Part shown: one piece after another, positions 17,548 to 26,883 of the stretch | Position numbering within the stretch: position 1 is the stretch's first letter | How the letters are laid out: every line of letters begins with the position of its first letter | NCBI GenBank assembly: GCA_001275005.1 | Contig: JWZX01002783.1 | Span: forward strand, 1-37,900 | Length of the DNA stretch: 37,900 nucleotides | Direction: 5' to 3' | DNA from: Chrysochromulina tobinii | Lineage: Eukaryota; Haptophyta; Prymnesiales; Chrysochromulinaceae | Notes under the pieces: model-generated | Seen by the model: only the letters and a program-made list of their open reading frames with translations | Told to the model about the DNA's origin: nothing | Databases searched by the model: none | Made by a program: the position numbers and the translations under genes

Positions 17548-20500
17548 TCACCGGCCCGGCGGCGGCATCTGTCCCCAGTTGCAGCCTGTGCCCGCGGCAT
17601 TGCACGCAGTTTGGGTCGTGTACGTGTGGCACGACGGCCCAAGACAGCCGTAAGGCTGGCCACCACCCGGGCCCACTGGTCCAGGTGCAGGCCCCGGACC
17701 AACCGGCCCTGGCCCAACTGGCCCTGGACCAACAGGCCCTATCGGACCACCCGGGCCACTCGGGCCCGGCGCCGGTGGCGAGGCCCAAGATGTGATGGCC
17801 GACTCATCAGCGGTGATGTTCATGACGAAACTGAGGGCATACCACTCCTCGGGAATGGTGTACGGGCTGCCGCCGCTGATCGCCCACGCCGTCTGCGTGA
17901 GCGGCTTGCGCCCGTAGCCGGTCGAGAAGGCGACGTCGAGGAACAACTGAAGGCAGGCAAAGCTTTGTCCCGCGCCTCCGATGCACCTTGCATTCTTCAT
18001 GACGATGCCCAGCTTGGGCGTGCCCGATTCATCGGCGCCGACGCGCACGTCGGGGCCAAAAAGGGAGAGGTCGTGCCACCAGCCACCAGATGCGTGGGAC
18101 AAAGAGCCGTCCCAGCACGCGGGCGCAGGCTCCTTGACCACGAGCTTGAAGACCGCATCGTCGTCGCCGTAGTACTCGACAAACTCGGCCGGATCTGCCA
18201 GATTGGCGAAGGCGAGGCCTGGGCGCTTCTCCTGGCACTGGACAAGGAACGTGGTCTCGCACGTGCCCAAGGTATTCAGCGGGACCCTGTTTGCGAGGTC
18301 AGCCTGCCAATTGATCGCTGGTCGAGAGATCCGTCGTTCGACGAGGGGTGGATTCTCCAGAACCAAGATCATTGTCAACTCCACGCCCCCCGAGGTGCCG
18401 CGAGCGACTTTGACGGACTGGATCAGGTTGACTGAGGTCTGCAAGTTCCACTGGATCGCCTCGCCCCCAGATGAGGTCCCACTTGGGGGGCTCGTCAGCG
18501 CCATCATCCGCGTCTGGAAGGACACACTCGCTGGGCTCGACGAGAAGGGATTGGAACTTGTCAGCTTGCTTAACGGCTGCCCGAGCAGCGGCAGCGTGCC
18601 CACATCGCATGGCGGCCGTGCGCACGTGCGGAAGACGGCGCACTGCCAGCCCGCAAGGGCAGCGATGGCGAGGAAACCCGTGGCCCACGACGCTGCCGCA
18701 TATGCCAGGAGCAGCGCGCGGTAGACACCCTTGCGACCCACGCCCTTCGGCACCCAGACGCGCAAGCCCAGACGCGCGTAAGTGTCGTCGTGGCCCTTGA
18801 CGGCACGCCTGGCGACTCGCTCGAGGCGGTTGAGCCACTTGGCGTGGAGCTGGACGGCAAGGGAGATGGGGGGCAGCGCGGCTGCCTGGCACTGAAGGAA
18901 GAGGTGTGTTCCAGAGATAGGCTCGTAGCTCACCACGCCTGTGCCGTCAGGCATCTCGATGTACAGCGCAATCAGCGCACTCGAGGCAAGGATGACGTAC
19001 CTGATGCGGGAGGCAATCAAGTAGGACACGAGACGCAATCGCGCGCGAGCCGAGGATGACGTACCCGACAAGGGACGTCATCAGAGGCAATCAGGGCTGA
19101 TGAGGCAGGCCATCAGAGCTCAGTAGGATCAGGATGACGTACCCGACGGCGAGTCCAGCATTGAAGAGAGTGAGGGTTTGGGGCCAGCGGAAGACGATGA
19201 AGATGGGCGTGGCCAGCGCCGACGCCGCGATCAGCGCGCCGTGGACCCTGGGCTCTGTGATGTACCGCGACGTCGGGTTGGCGAACGCAACAAACTGCGA
19301 GACCAGCTCGAGTGGCCAAAAAAGGGGATCAATGACGGGGCAATCCACGCTCATCAGAGGCCATGACCTGCGAGACGAGCTCGAGGGCCTCGTTGATCAA
19401 TGGGGCAATCAACGCTCATCAGAGGCCATCACCTGCGAGACGAGCTCGAGGGCCTCGTTGCCCACCGCCATGGCGAGTAGCATCCAAGGATTGGATAGGA
19501 GGCTCCAGCCGCACCCGCCCTCTTGGCGGTCGGGCGTTGAAGACTTCCTCTCGGGGGCGGCCGTGGGCTTCTTTGACTGAAACCCGAGCATCTTCGCCGA
19601 CTTCCCCACAATGGACTGGACGACTTTCTTCGCCGACCCGGCGGCCGACTTGGCCAATTCGGCCTGCGCCATCGTGGAGCCCGCTGCGGCGTCCGCGAGT
19701 GTGCCCGCCTTCCCCACGGCCTGCTCAATCTTAGCAAGCCTGGCCTGCGCAGCGTCAACGGCTCGAGCACTGAGCTCGATGCCATCACTCGTTCGCGCGC
19801 GCTCCCATGCAGAGCGCAGCTGGCGAGGCGTGTGCACCACCATGCGAAGCACGACGAGGACGAGGATCGCTGCCGGAATGCCGAAGGTCAGACCCAGCGC
19901 CACGCCGGACGACTCGCGCTGGTCGGCGTACGAGGTGCGCGCCTCGCAGTCGGCGAGGAAAACTTGGCGGTCGATGAAGGGGCAACGCTCCAACTTCGTA
20001 CCGACGCTCCTGGCCTGGTACGCAAATGGATCGGGCTCGTTGGTCGAGGTAAATGTGTAGTGGGAGAACATCTCGCCATCGCAATCAACGTGCTTCGCAC
20101 ACTCCATGTGCCGGTGGACCTGCAGCATGCACTTGTTGAAGCGCTCCGCAGAATCCTCATAGTCGGGAGCACAAGCAGCGGGCGGGTTACAACCAGAGGG
20201 GCAGGTCAGGGGCAGCACGTCCCAGGTCTCACTGTTTGAGCAAGTACCCGCCGTGCTATAGTCCTGGCCCGGCGGGTACAACCATTTTTTCCAACGCAAG
20301 TTCCACGTCTCGCCCTGTGTAGCAGATGCAGTTGTTTGTAATTTGTAGTAGGAGGGGAGACACTGGGCAGTAGGCGACACGACCATGTTGGTGACCGTGA
20401 CAGCCGCAGCCACCATGGCGATCGCCAACCCGGCAGAGACCCAGATCAGGAAGATGCCAGGCAGTCCTAGCGCCGACGCTGCTCTAGGAGGAGCGTTCGC

Positions 20501-20602
20501 GACGCTCACCATTGGGTCTTGAGGAGCGACCTTGGTTGGGGCAAACCAAACGGTGGTCATCTTTGCCGGAGCACAACGATGCTCATCAACAGACGTCATC
20601 AT
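17548..20602 (-). CDS. Multi-pass membrane protein with collagen-like tail, three exons
   Basis: A 924-residue protein joined from 20602-19433, 19294-19143 and 19000-17548. Exons join in phase at LVSQ/FVAFANP and at AVG/YVILASS, with canonical GT and AG ends (introns 19432-19295 and 19142-19001), and the total is a whole number of codons. Hydrophobic segments are near residues 50-75 and 220-245 in exon 1, in exon 2, and twice in early exon 3. Between the first two lies a Cys-rich probably extracellular loop (residues about 85-215). A long Ala-rich helix follows. The later part is a large extracellular-like domain, then a Gly-Pro repeat of about 35 residues (GPVGPGPVGPGP) and a Cys-containing end. 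Family not recognised; the topology suggests a surface or wall-linked membrane protein. Both introns consist of duplicated exon-edge sequence. Confidence 0.75.
18989..19147 (-). repeat. Exon-edge repeats spanning intron 2 of the 924-residue gene
   Basis: The plus-strand word AGGATGACGTAC occurs at 18989-19000 (first bases of exon 3), 19053-19064 (inside the intron) and 19131-19142 (exon 2 edge and donor); the last two copies extend to 17 bp with CCGAC. On the coding strand the donor GTACGTCATCCT and the first bases of exon 3 are the same sequence. Confidence 0.85.
19295..19459 (-). repeat. Tandem duplication spanning intron 1 of the 924-residue gene
   Basis: Two near-identical units lie at 19327-19394 (68 bp) and 19395-19459 (65 bp). 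A partial third copy is at 19295-19312. The coding-strand sequence CTCGAGCTCGTCTCGCAG ends exon 1, is repeated inside the intron, and with one change (CTCGAGCTGG...) forms the intron's acceptor. Confidence 0.88.
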
Positions 20603-21203
20603 GTTGTGGTTTCTTTCTTCGTCAATGGCCAAAATACTAAAAAGACACCGGGGGGGAGCCGGGACACACACGGGACTCACGGGACACACGGACGCACAAA
20701 GGTACTCGGACCACACAGACGAACCTCACAACCATCCAAACTCACCAACAACACACACCCCGCACGTCAGCGCGACGACCGAAGCCGCGGCCGACTCAAC
20801 AGCCGCAGGCCCGGAGCCGACCGCTCCCCGCGGCCGACTCAGAAGAGGCCGCCCCCAGCGAACCCGACCCTGCCTCCCCCCGCTCCCAGAGCGCCTCCCC
20901 GCGCCTGCTCGAAAGCGGTCGGCGAAATGAAGGCGCGTGCGGCAGACGCGTAGCGGCCGGCAGTGCGGCCGGAGCCCCCGATAAGCTCGAGACGTGAGAG
21001 GCGGAGGCGGGCATGCGTACCGGTACCCCTTCCCCATGGTTTCTGAACCGGAAGGCACTCTGAAACGTGTTTAGGGCGCGCGCTGCGTTCATGGTTCTCT
21101 CTTCACAGGAGACGGCCGTGGTCTCAGTTCCCTCCCGGCCACTGCCGCCCGCCCACCCTGCGCGCTGTGGAGGAAACTGAGAGGCCTTCAGGCAGGGAGG
21201 GCA
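20603..21203. promoter_or_regulatory. Divergent promoter region, no gene seen
   Basis: It separates the start of the 924-residue gene (minus) from the coiled-coil gene at 21204 (plus). The left part has a CACGGGACACACGG-type repeat (20665-20700); the rest is GC-rich with many CCGC runs. No coding region is convincing. Confidence 0.45.
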
Positions 21204-22539
21204 ATGGGTCTGCCAAAGCCCAGTAGCTTCGGAGGTGCGCGGGCCGCGATCCGCAAACGCAATGAGGCGACGCGTGAAGGTCTGGCCACCGAGTGGCACA
21301 CTGTCCAGAACCGTCAGCGCATCGGCGAGTCGCAGCCGCTTGCAGCGCTGCTACCACGCCCGGAGCGAGCAGGAGGAGCTCGCCGTGGATGAGATGGACG
21401 CCAAAGACATGCGCATGGCAGAGGTTGTGTCGCGAGAGCGCCACGTCAAGCACATGGCCGCCCTGCGCCACGAGCGCGAGGCCATCCAGGGCGAGACCGC
21501 CAAGCTGCGCGCGCTGCTCACCTCCGTACAGCTAGCTGCTGCTCATGACATGAGGGTGCTTGCCTCGACGCTTGCCTCGACGCTGCACAAGCCACCCGTG
21601 CGTGGCGCGGCGGCCGCCGCGGCGGCCGCGGCCGCTGAGGAACGACGTGCGGCCACACTTTCCGCGAAGCACGCACTCACCGAGCAGCTGCAGCGGCAGG
21701 CGAACGAAATGGAGGCGCTCGTGGCCCGTGCTGCCGCACAGGCAGCGCGGGCGCAGCGCGTTGCCGCCGCCGCCGCCATGCGGCGCGCGCAACTGCTTCG
21801 CGGCGCTCGACTGCACCGATGGGACGAGGCCACGCGCACCCTCTGTCCATGCGACCTTGCTCTGGTCGCTGACGGGCGCTGCTTGCAAGCCACCGACGCA
21901 GATCCGCTCCGAACTGGCCCGCCGCTGCTGGTGCCGCTGAGCCGTCTGCGCCGGCCGGCGCTGACCGCACGTACCCGCGACTTCCGCGCGGGCGGCGGCG
22001 GGCTCCCGCTGCACCAACCGTGGCTGTACTTCACCGTCCGCTGGGCGACCGCCGCGCCGCCGAGCGCAGAGTACCGTGGCGCAAGCGCGATGGGCGTGGT
22101 GGTGCACACGAGCACCGGCGCCGGCTCGGCGGCGCCACTCCATGCGCACTTTTGCGCGGCAACGCGTGCAGAGGCGGCTTGCTGGCTCCTCGGCCTGCAC
22201 GAGGTCGTGTGCGGGCACGAGCTCATGCGCGAGCGCGAGGTGGCCGAGGCTGTGGACGACGACGACTCCTACCGCCCGAGCTCATTCGAGCTCATCGACG
22301 ACGTGGACGTGAAGGGCGGGGCGGTGGCGGCCAAGATGAGCGCCGGCAGCCTCCTGTGGCAGCAGGTCGGGCTGCGCCTTGAAGAAGAGGCTCGGCTCAC
22401 GGGCAAGCGGCCGCAGGAGGTGCTCGCAGCCGCCATTCGCATGACTGTGGCTGACCGCGCACAAGTGGCGCGGGCGGCTGCCGTGACGGCTGCGCGTGGT
22501 CGGCGCCTCGAACCGGACCGAACCGAGCTGGGAAAGTAA
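21204..22539 (+). CDS. Coiled-coil protein with weak PH-like C-terminal part
   Basis: The body reads in the frame ending at 22539 (about 390 residues from EQEELAVDEMDAKDM). Residues after it form a long Ala/Glu/Arg coiled coil with a 10-alanine run, then a compact segment with L-Y-F-T-V-R-W, a strand with HAHFCAATR, and an EAACWLLGLHEVV helix, which resembles the last strands and helix of a PH domain; this is a weak call. The best N-terminus lies in another frame: MGLPKPSSFGG at 21204 and on to QNRQRIGES near 21330. A frame change between 21325 and 21370 is needed. A 37-nt intron from 21331 would fit the phase but is very short; a sequence error is also possible. Without it, the body frame has an ATG at 21256. 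Confidence 0.6.
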
Positions 22540-22994
22540 GTTAGACACCGGTACGGCGCGGTATAGCTCCCAAGCTCCCAAGTGCAGGGCTGTCACCACG
22601 AAATCTGCATCGACCAATTGTACATCGTTCATCGACGCAGGTATGAGGTAACGGGCCCGCGCAGGTATGAGGTAATGGACCCGATACAGCTCGTTTTGTT
22701 AACTTTTTAATGGTCACATCACATTCCTACAGTAGGGACCTATACCCCTCTATGAGAAAACGCGCCGTGCCGACACCACTCAGGTCGGGCTTCCGCCGCG
22801 CGTACACCACTATTCGGAGTTCGATCCCCTCCGATTCTTAGCCCAGATCATGCTACAGATCGAGTGACGAGCTCCCGAGCCCAACACCGGAACCCGGACA
22901 GCTTGGCTGAACCGAGGGACTTTCCTAAAAACACCAATCGCACGATACATCGGGGTCGGGTGTCAAGTCCGGTGCGCGGTCGTGGCGCTGCTTC
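22540..22994. other. Spacer between convergent genes
   Basis: Between the coiled-coil gene and the PAP2 gene. It contains the tandem 24-bp duplication at 22636-22683 and an AT-richer patch near 22690-22740. No gene is seen. Confidence 0.5.
22636..22683. repeat. 24-bp tandem duplication containing AGGT
   Basis: Two adjacent copies (22636-22659, 22660-22683) differ at two positions. Each starts CGCAGGTATGAGG, which includes a good splice-donor-like AG/GTATGAG. Confidence 0.85.
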
Positions 22995-24050
22995 TCAAAT
23001 TCCCATTCGTGCGAACAGCCATGGGGCGAGATGGATGATGTAAAGCGGCACCATGACGTATTTGAGGAACCGGAGCGAGGCGTACAGGGCCAAAGGCCGC
23101 TCCGGGGTGAGGAATGCGATGGTCTCAAAGAGTGCCATCAGCCCGACGTTTCCGAGCACTCCGCGCGCAACGCTCGAATGCATGTCGGTCGCGAAGACTA
23201 GTGGGTGCTGCTGCTTGAAGCTGACGCCTATGATGAGACCGGTCAGGACACCAAGCATCCCAGTGTACTCGCCCAGTGGGACGCCGCGTGGATCGAGCCG
23301 GCGGGCGCTGTATTTGCCGCGACAGGCGAGCCGACGCCACTCGTGATGGTCCAAGGGAGCCGTGGCAACCGCGTGCCGGTAGCAAAGGATGAGCGCCAAG
23401 ATGGCCACCACCAGCGGCACAGCAAGGGCAGCGAGCAGCGCACCCGGCTCTGACGGCGCGATCTCGAAGATTGCGGGTACCATATTGGCGTACACCGCTG
23501 CCGAGATGATGCCGACAGCAGCGCCCGCCACGACGTCAGATGGATAGTGAAGGCCAACGTGCACGCGTGAGAGCATCACAGCCGCGACGAAGGCGTACGC
23601 AGGCCATGCGGGGGTGACGCTGGTAGCCTCGGGGTGGTACGATGCGCTCACGAAGAACTGGGCCACCGCGCCAGCGAGCTGCGAGTGGGAAGAGGGGAAG
23701 GAGAACTCGTGGGAAAAGGCCAGCAGTCGAATGCGGCCGTCCACCCATGCAGGCCGGGGGCGTCGAATGAGCCACTTGACGCAGCCGTTGGCTATCTCGC
23801 TGAGCGGCACGAGCCAAATTCCAACAATGCATTTGTGCTGGTCTATGCACCAATAGAGAACGGAAAAAAGTGGCAGCAACCCTTTGCCGTCCACGCAGTA
23901 GCCCAAGATGACGGCAGGCACGTCGAAGACGCGCAGCTTCTGCAACGGGATCATGACAGCATCCCGCTCCAGCCGCGAGAACGAGTTGCCATCGTCGATG
24001 ATATCAACTTCCACTCCAGCACCGCCACCTCGAAGTGGCACTGAAGCCAT
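22995..24050 (-). CDS. PAP2-family membrane phosphatase
   Basis: A 351-residue protein from the ATG at 24050 with six or more hydrophobic segments. The three phosphatase signatures of the PAP2/lipid phosphate phosphatase superfamily are all visible: KWLIRRPRP (C1, residues 92-100), PSSHS (C2, 119-123) and SRVHVGLHYPSD (C3, 161-172), with the catalytic histidines in C2 and C3. Such enzymes remove phosphate from phosphatidic acid, dolichyl or sphingoid phosphates at the ER or Golgi. The extended C-terminal half has four more membrane segments, unusual for the short enzymes; the ER dolichyl- and sphingosine-phosphate phosphatases have similar extra segments. The open frame continues upstream of the ATG but that part overlaps the OPT gene and is Cys/Gly low complexity, so I exclude it. 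Confidence 0.88.
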   Translation of the reverse strand: MASVPLRGGGAGVEVDIIDDGNSFSRLERDAVMIPLQKLRVFDVPAVILGYCVDGKGLLPLFSVLYWCIDQHKCIVGIWLVPLSEIANGCVKWLIRRPRPAWVDGRIRLLAFSHEFSFPSSHSQLAGAVAQFFVSASYHPEATSVTPAWPAYAFVAAVMLSRVHVGLHYPSDVVAGAAVGIISAAVYANMVPAIFEIAPSEPGALLAALAVPLVVAILALILCYRHAVATAPLDHHEWRRLACRGKYSARRLDPRGVPLGEYTGMLGVLTGLIIGVSFKQQHPLVFATDMHSSVARGVLGNVGLMALFETIAFLTPERPLALYASLRFLKYVMVPLYIIHLAPWLFARMGI

Positions 24051-24451
24051 GGGGAAAAAATCCTCCGAGGTGTGAAGAGCTCTGACGTTCACACTAAAGG
24101 AGCCTGAGGCGCGGCCAACACATTCGATGGGGTTTGCTCGGTGATTCGAGCTCTCCCGGACAAACAACGGACAAACCACACATCCGCTATACACACACCG
24201 CCCGCAGCCGCACGAGCAACGACCATCCATTCCGCGCCAACGAACAACTACCTTCGAACAGCGTGCCGACAAGATCATCAGGAAACCGGGCGCGGCCACG
24301 CGATCTAGCACCAATCGCAGAGCGTCACAAAAAGGGCCCGATATACCACAACCGCCACAACCACAACCGCAACCGCTCATGTTCATGGCGTCCAGCACAA
24401 GTAGCGACAAATGACTCGCGTCCCATGTGTGCCTTGAGAATAGCCGGCCGG
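24051..24451. other. Upstream flank of the PAP2 gene
   Basis: Spacer between the PAP2 start and the OPT stop codon, both on the minus strand. A CCACAACCGCAA-type repeat lies near 24349-24376. No gene is supported. Confidence 0.5.
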
Positions 24452-26605
24452 TCACAGCCATATGTTCTTGAGTACGAGGGCAACAATCGACCAGAGGCCC
24501 TCGCCGAGGACGAGGCCCGATGCAACCACGAGCATGAGGTGCTTGTGCGAGTCCGGGTAGCAACGGCGCCATGCGAGCTCAAGGAGCGCGCCGAGCACGC
24601 GCGGGACGGTGAAATCAGGCGTGAGGTACATGCCGACGCCAACGGACATACCCTGGGGCAGGAGCTGCGAGAGCGCGTGCGGCAGCGTAGCCTCGAGAAG
24701 GGAGAGAGCGACGCCCGTCGCGGCAGCGCCCTTGGCGTACACAAGCGTCGAGGGAGGGAGCGCGCCGAGCCCCTGTTGCATCAGCAGCGCCATCTTGAGC
24801 CACACGGAGGCAACCGGCGCCTTGAACTGCGCGGAAGGGACGCCGTAGGCTCTCTGGTAGAGATTATACGCTCCGACGGTGACGAAGACCGACGCGGTGG
24901 CGCCAATGAGCTGGCCATAGAACTGGGCGCGCGGGTTCGCCTTGAGCAAGTGGCCCGCCTTCAGGTCCTGCAGCAGGTCGCCCGCTTGCATCGCGCCCGC
25001 CTCAGCGAGCGCGCCCGCGACGAGATTGGCCACCACGTGCCCGGGCGCCACGAGGGCAAACACTATCTGGGAGAGCTTGCCCACGCCCGAGACTGGGTTA
25101 AGGTCCGTCTGCCCGAGCGCACGCACGGCGAGGATGGCCACAAGGCAAGCGAGGAGGCCCGCCAGCAATATCTGGCCGGGGGGCAGGTGGAACATCGGCG
25201 AGAGGATCCCCACGCATAGTGCGAGCGCGGCGACGAGGCCGCACGCCCACCACGACGTCGGTACCAGTTGATTGGGTGGAGCCACCTCGAGCGGATCGGG
25301 ATTGAGCGGCGCAGCAGCGGTGCCGCCCTCATTCGTTGGCGCGGTCGTGGGGCGGCGCACCAGGGAGGACAATGCTTGCGAGACCACAACGAGCAGGAAG
25401 GCAGCGAGTGACTCGGCGACCATGAGCGCGATCGACACCCTACGCAAGAAACGAGGCACCTCAGCCCCACTCTCGTACAAAGGGCATCCCGAGGCAATCA
25501 CGAGGCGATCACGAGGCGATCACGAGGCGATCCGAGGCAGTTTCGGCGATCGGAGAACGCACCAGAGGACCCATCCTTGGGCGCCGTGCTCAATGTCGAA
25601 GATAGGCCCGGGTGCCCACTTGTTTGCACGCGCGTACGGTCCTAGGACGCCCCACGCGATCACGGCGCCTACGAGAAGGGAGAGGGCCGAGCGCGGCCCC
25701 ATGATCATGCCCTGACCCACGAGCGCCAGTTGCAGCCGGAGCGTCCAGCGCCACGTAGTAGCGTGCGGATAGCCTAGCCACGTAAAGATGGGAAGGGTCG
25801 CCTCGGTACCTGCAGGCCAGCCGAAGGACACGTAGGCGGCCAGACCGCTGGAGAGGGCAAACGAGAGCCCGAGGGCACGCCACGGGCTGTCCGAGGGCAG
25901 TGTGGGACGCCGCGCCTCCAGAGTGTCATATGCGCCGCCGGCGACGTTCAGGCCGTCCCCGCCATGGAGGGTGTCGATGAGCTTCGCGGTGGCGGTGCCA
26001 GAGGGGAAGGCAAGCTTCTCGACGAGGATGGTCTGGCGGCGCAGGGGCACGGCGAAGAAGATGCCAAAATATGTGAGCGCCGCACCCCAGGCAAGCTGCT
26101 CGCCGACGGACAGTACCACTGGTGGATTCAGCATGCCGAGAGCGGGCAAGATGCCGATGAAGCCTCCGGCGAGTGGCAGCGTGGCAGTGGCCACACCCAC
26201 CGTCTGCACCACCACGTTCTCGAGTGGCCCAAACGGCGGCATCAGGCTCGCCTTGAATGGCCGGAACATGCCGTAGCCGAGCAAAGCGCACTGGATCGAG
26301 CCCATCGTCACCCACCCCGTCTGCAGGCCAAAGTACATGTTTGTGAAGCAGAGTAACACGCCAACGGTGAGTCCGACAAACACTGCGCGCACCGTCAATT
26401 GCGGCCCGGCCCTGCGAGCATGAATCGCGGCGGTTGGCGTGTCAGCTCATTCGCGTGATGGCACGCCTCATTCGGGGGCGACTACGCACGGGTCACGGCC
26501 CTTGTGCCAAAGCAGCTGCCGCCATGGCCGCTCCTCCACGGCCTCGACGTCATCGCTCTCTGAATCTGAGTTTTTGTTCCCGACCAAACTGCGTCCCTCA
26601 CCCAT
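24452..26605 (-). CDS. OPT-family oligopeptide/metal-chelate transporter, three exons
   Basis: Exons are 26605-26490, 26411-25563 and 25439-24452, giving 650 residues, the usual OPT length. Exon 1 encodes an acidic cytosolic N-terminus from MGEGRSLVG to WHKGRDP. Its GTGCGT donor joins in phase to AGPQLTVRAVFVGL. The N-terminal membrane block has the family landmark NMYFGLQTGWVTMGS. The second intron (25562-25440) ends with a good pyrimidine tract and TAG, joining GWVLW to VSIALMVAESLAAF. About 14 hydrophobic segments can be counted. OPT proteins move small peptides or metal-nicotianamine-type chelates with protons across plasma or vacuolar membranes; substrate here is unknown. Divergent from the MFS gene across 278 bp. 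Confidence 0.85.
25490..25533. repeat. 11-bp minisatellite inside OPT intron 2
   Basis: Four adjacent copies of CGAGGCGATCA (starts 25490, 25501, 25512, 25523) with one or two changes in the outer copies. They lie wholly inside the 123-nt intron 25440-25562. Confidence 0.88.
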
Positions 26606-26883
26606 TGGTGAGCCGCGGGTGGTGCGCTTTTGTGCTGGCTGTTCGGCACCACAGCGGCGGGAACGTGCTGTATGGATTCTGACGGCCTTTTATGGAGCCT
26701 CGGAAATCCAGAGATGGTGTGAACATGAACAGTCAGTCAGTAGCAATTTACAGGGGAGGAACAAATACTCCGCACGTTTGGAGCTGACCTTTTCACGACG
26801 ACGAAGAGTGTGTATGTTTTGTGCCGTGGGCTTTTTTTTCCCGGCCGTGGTCGCCGACCTCGGTGCCGCCGACCAGGTCAAGC
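26606..26883. promoter_or_regulatory. Shared OPT-MFS divergent promoter region
   Basis: This 278-bp spacer lies between the start codons of two transporters, OPT (minus) and MFS (plus), and should hold both promoters. It is AT-richer near 26730-26790, with a T-run at 26827-26834. No specific site was identified. Confidence 0.45.

Noticed and set aside
17650-17765. Gly-Pro repeat as a phage-type or bacterial collagen-like protein
   Set aside because: It is the in-frame tail of a spliced eukaryotic membrane protein.
22800-22845. TTCGATCCCCTCCGA resembles a tRNA T-arm
   Set aside because: No acceptor, D or anticodon stem could be built around it.
24051-24572. N-terminal extension of the PAP2 frame upstream of 24050
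   Set aside because: Gly/Cys low complexity that overlaps the OPT coding end; PAP2 enzymes normally begin near the chosen ATG.
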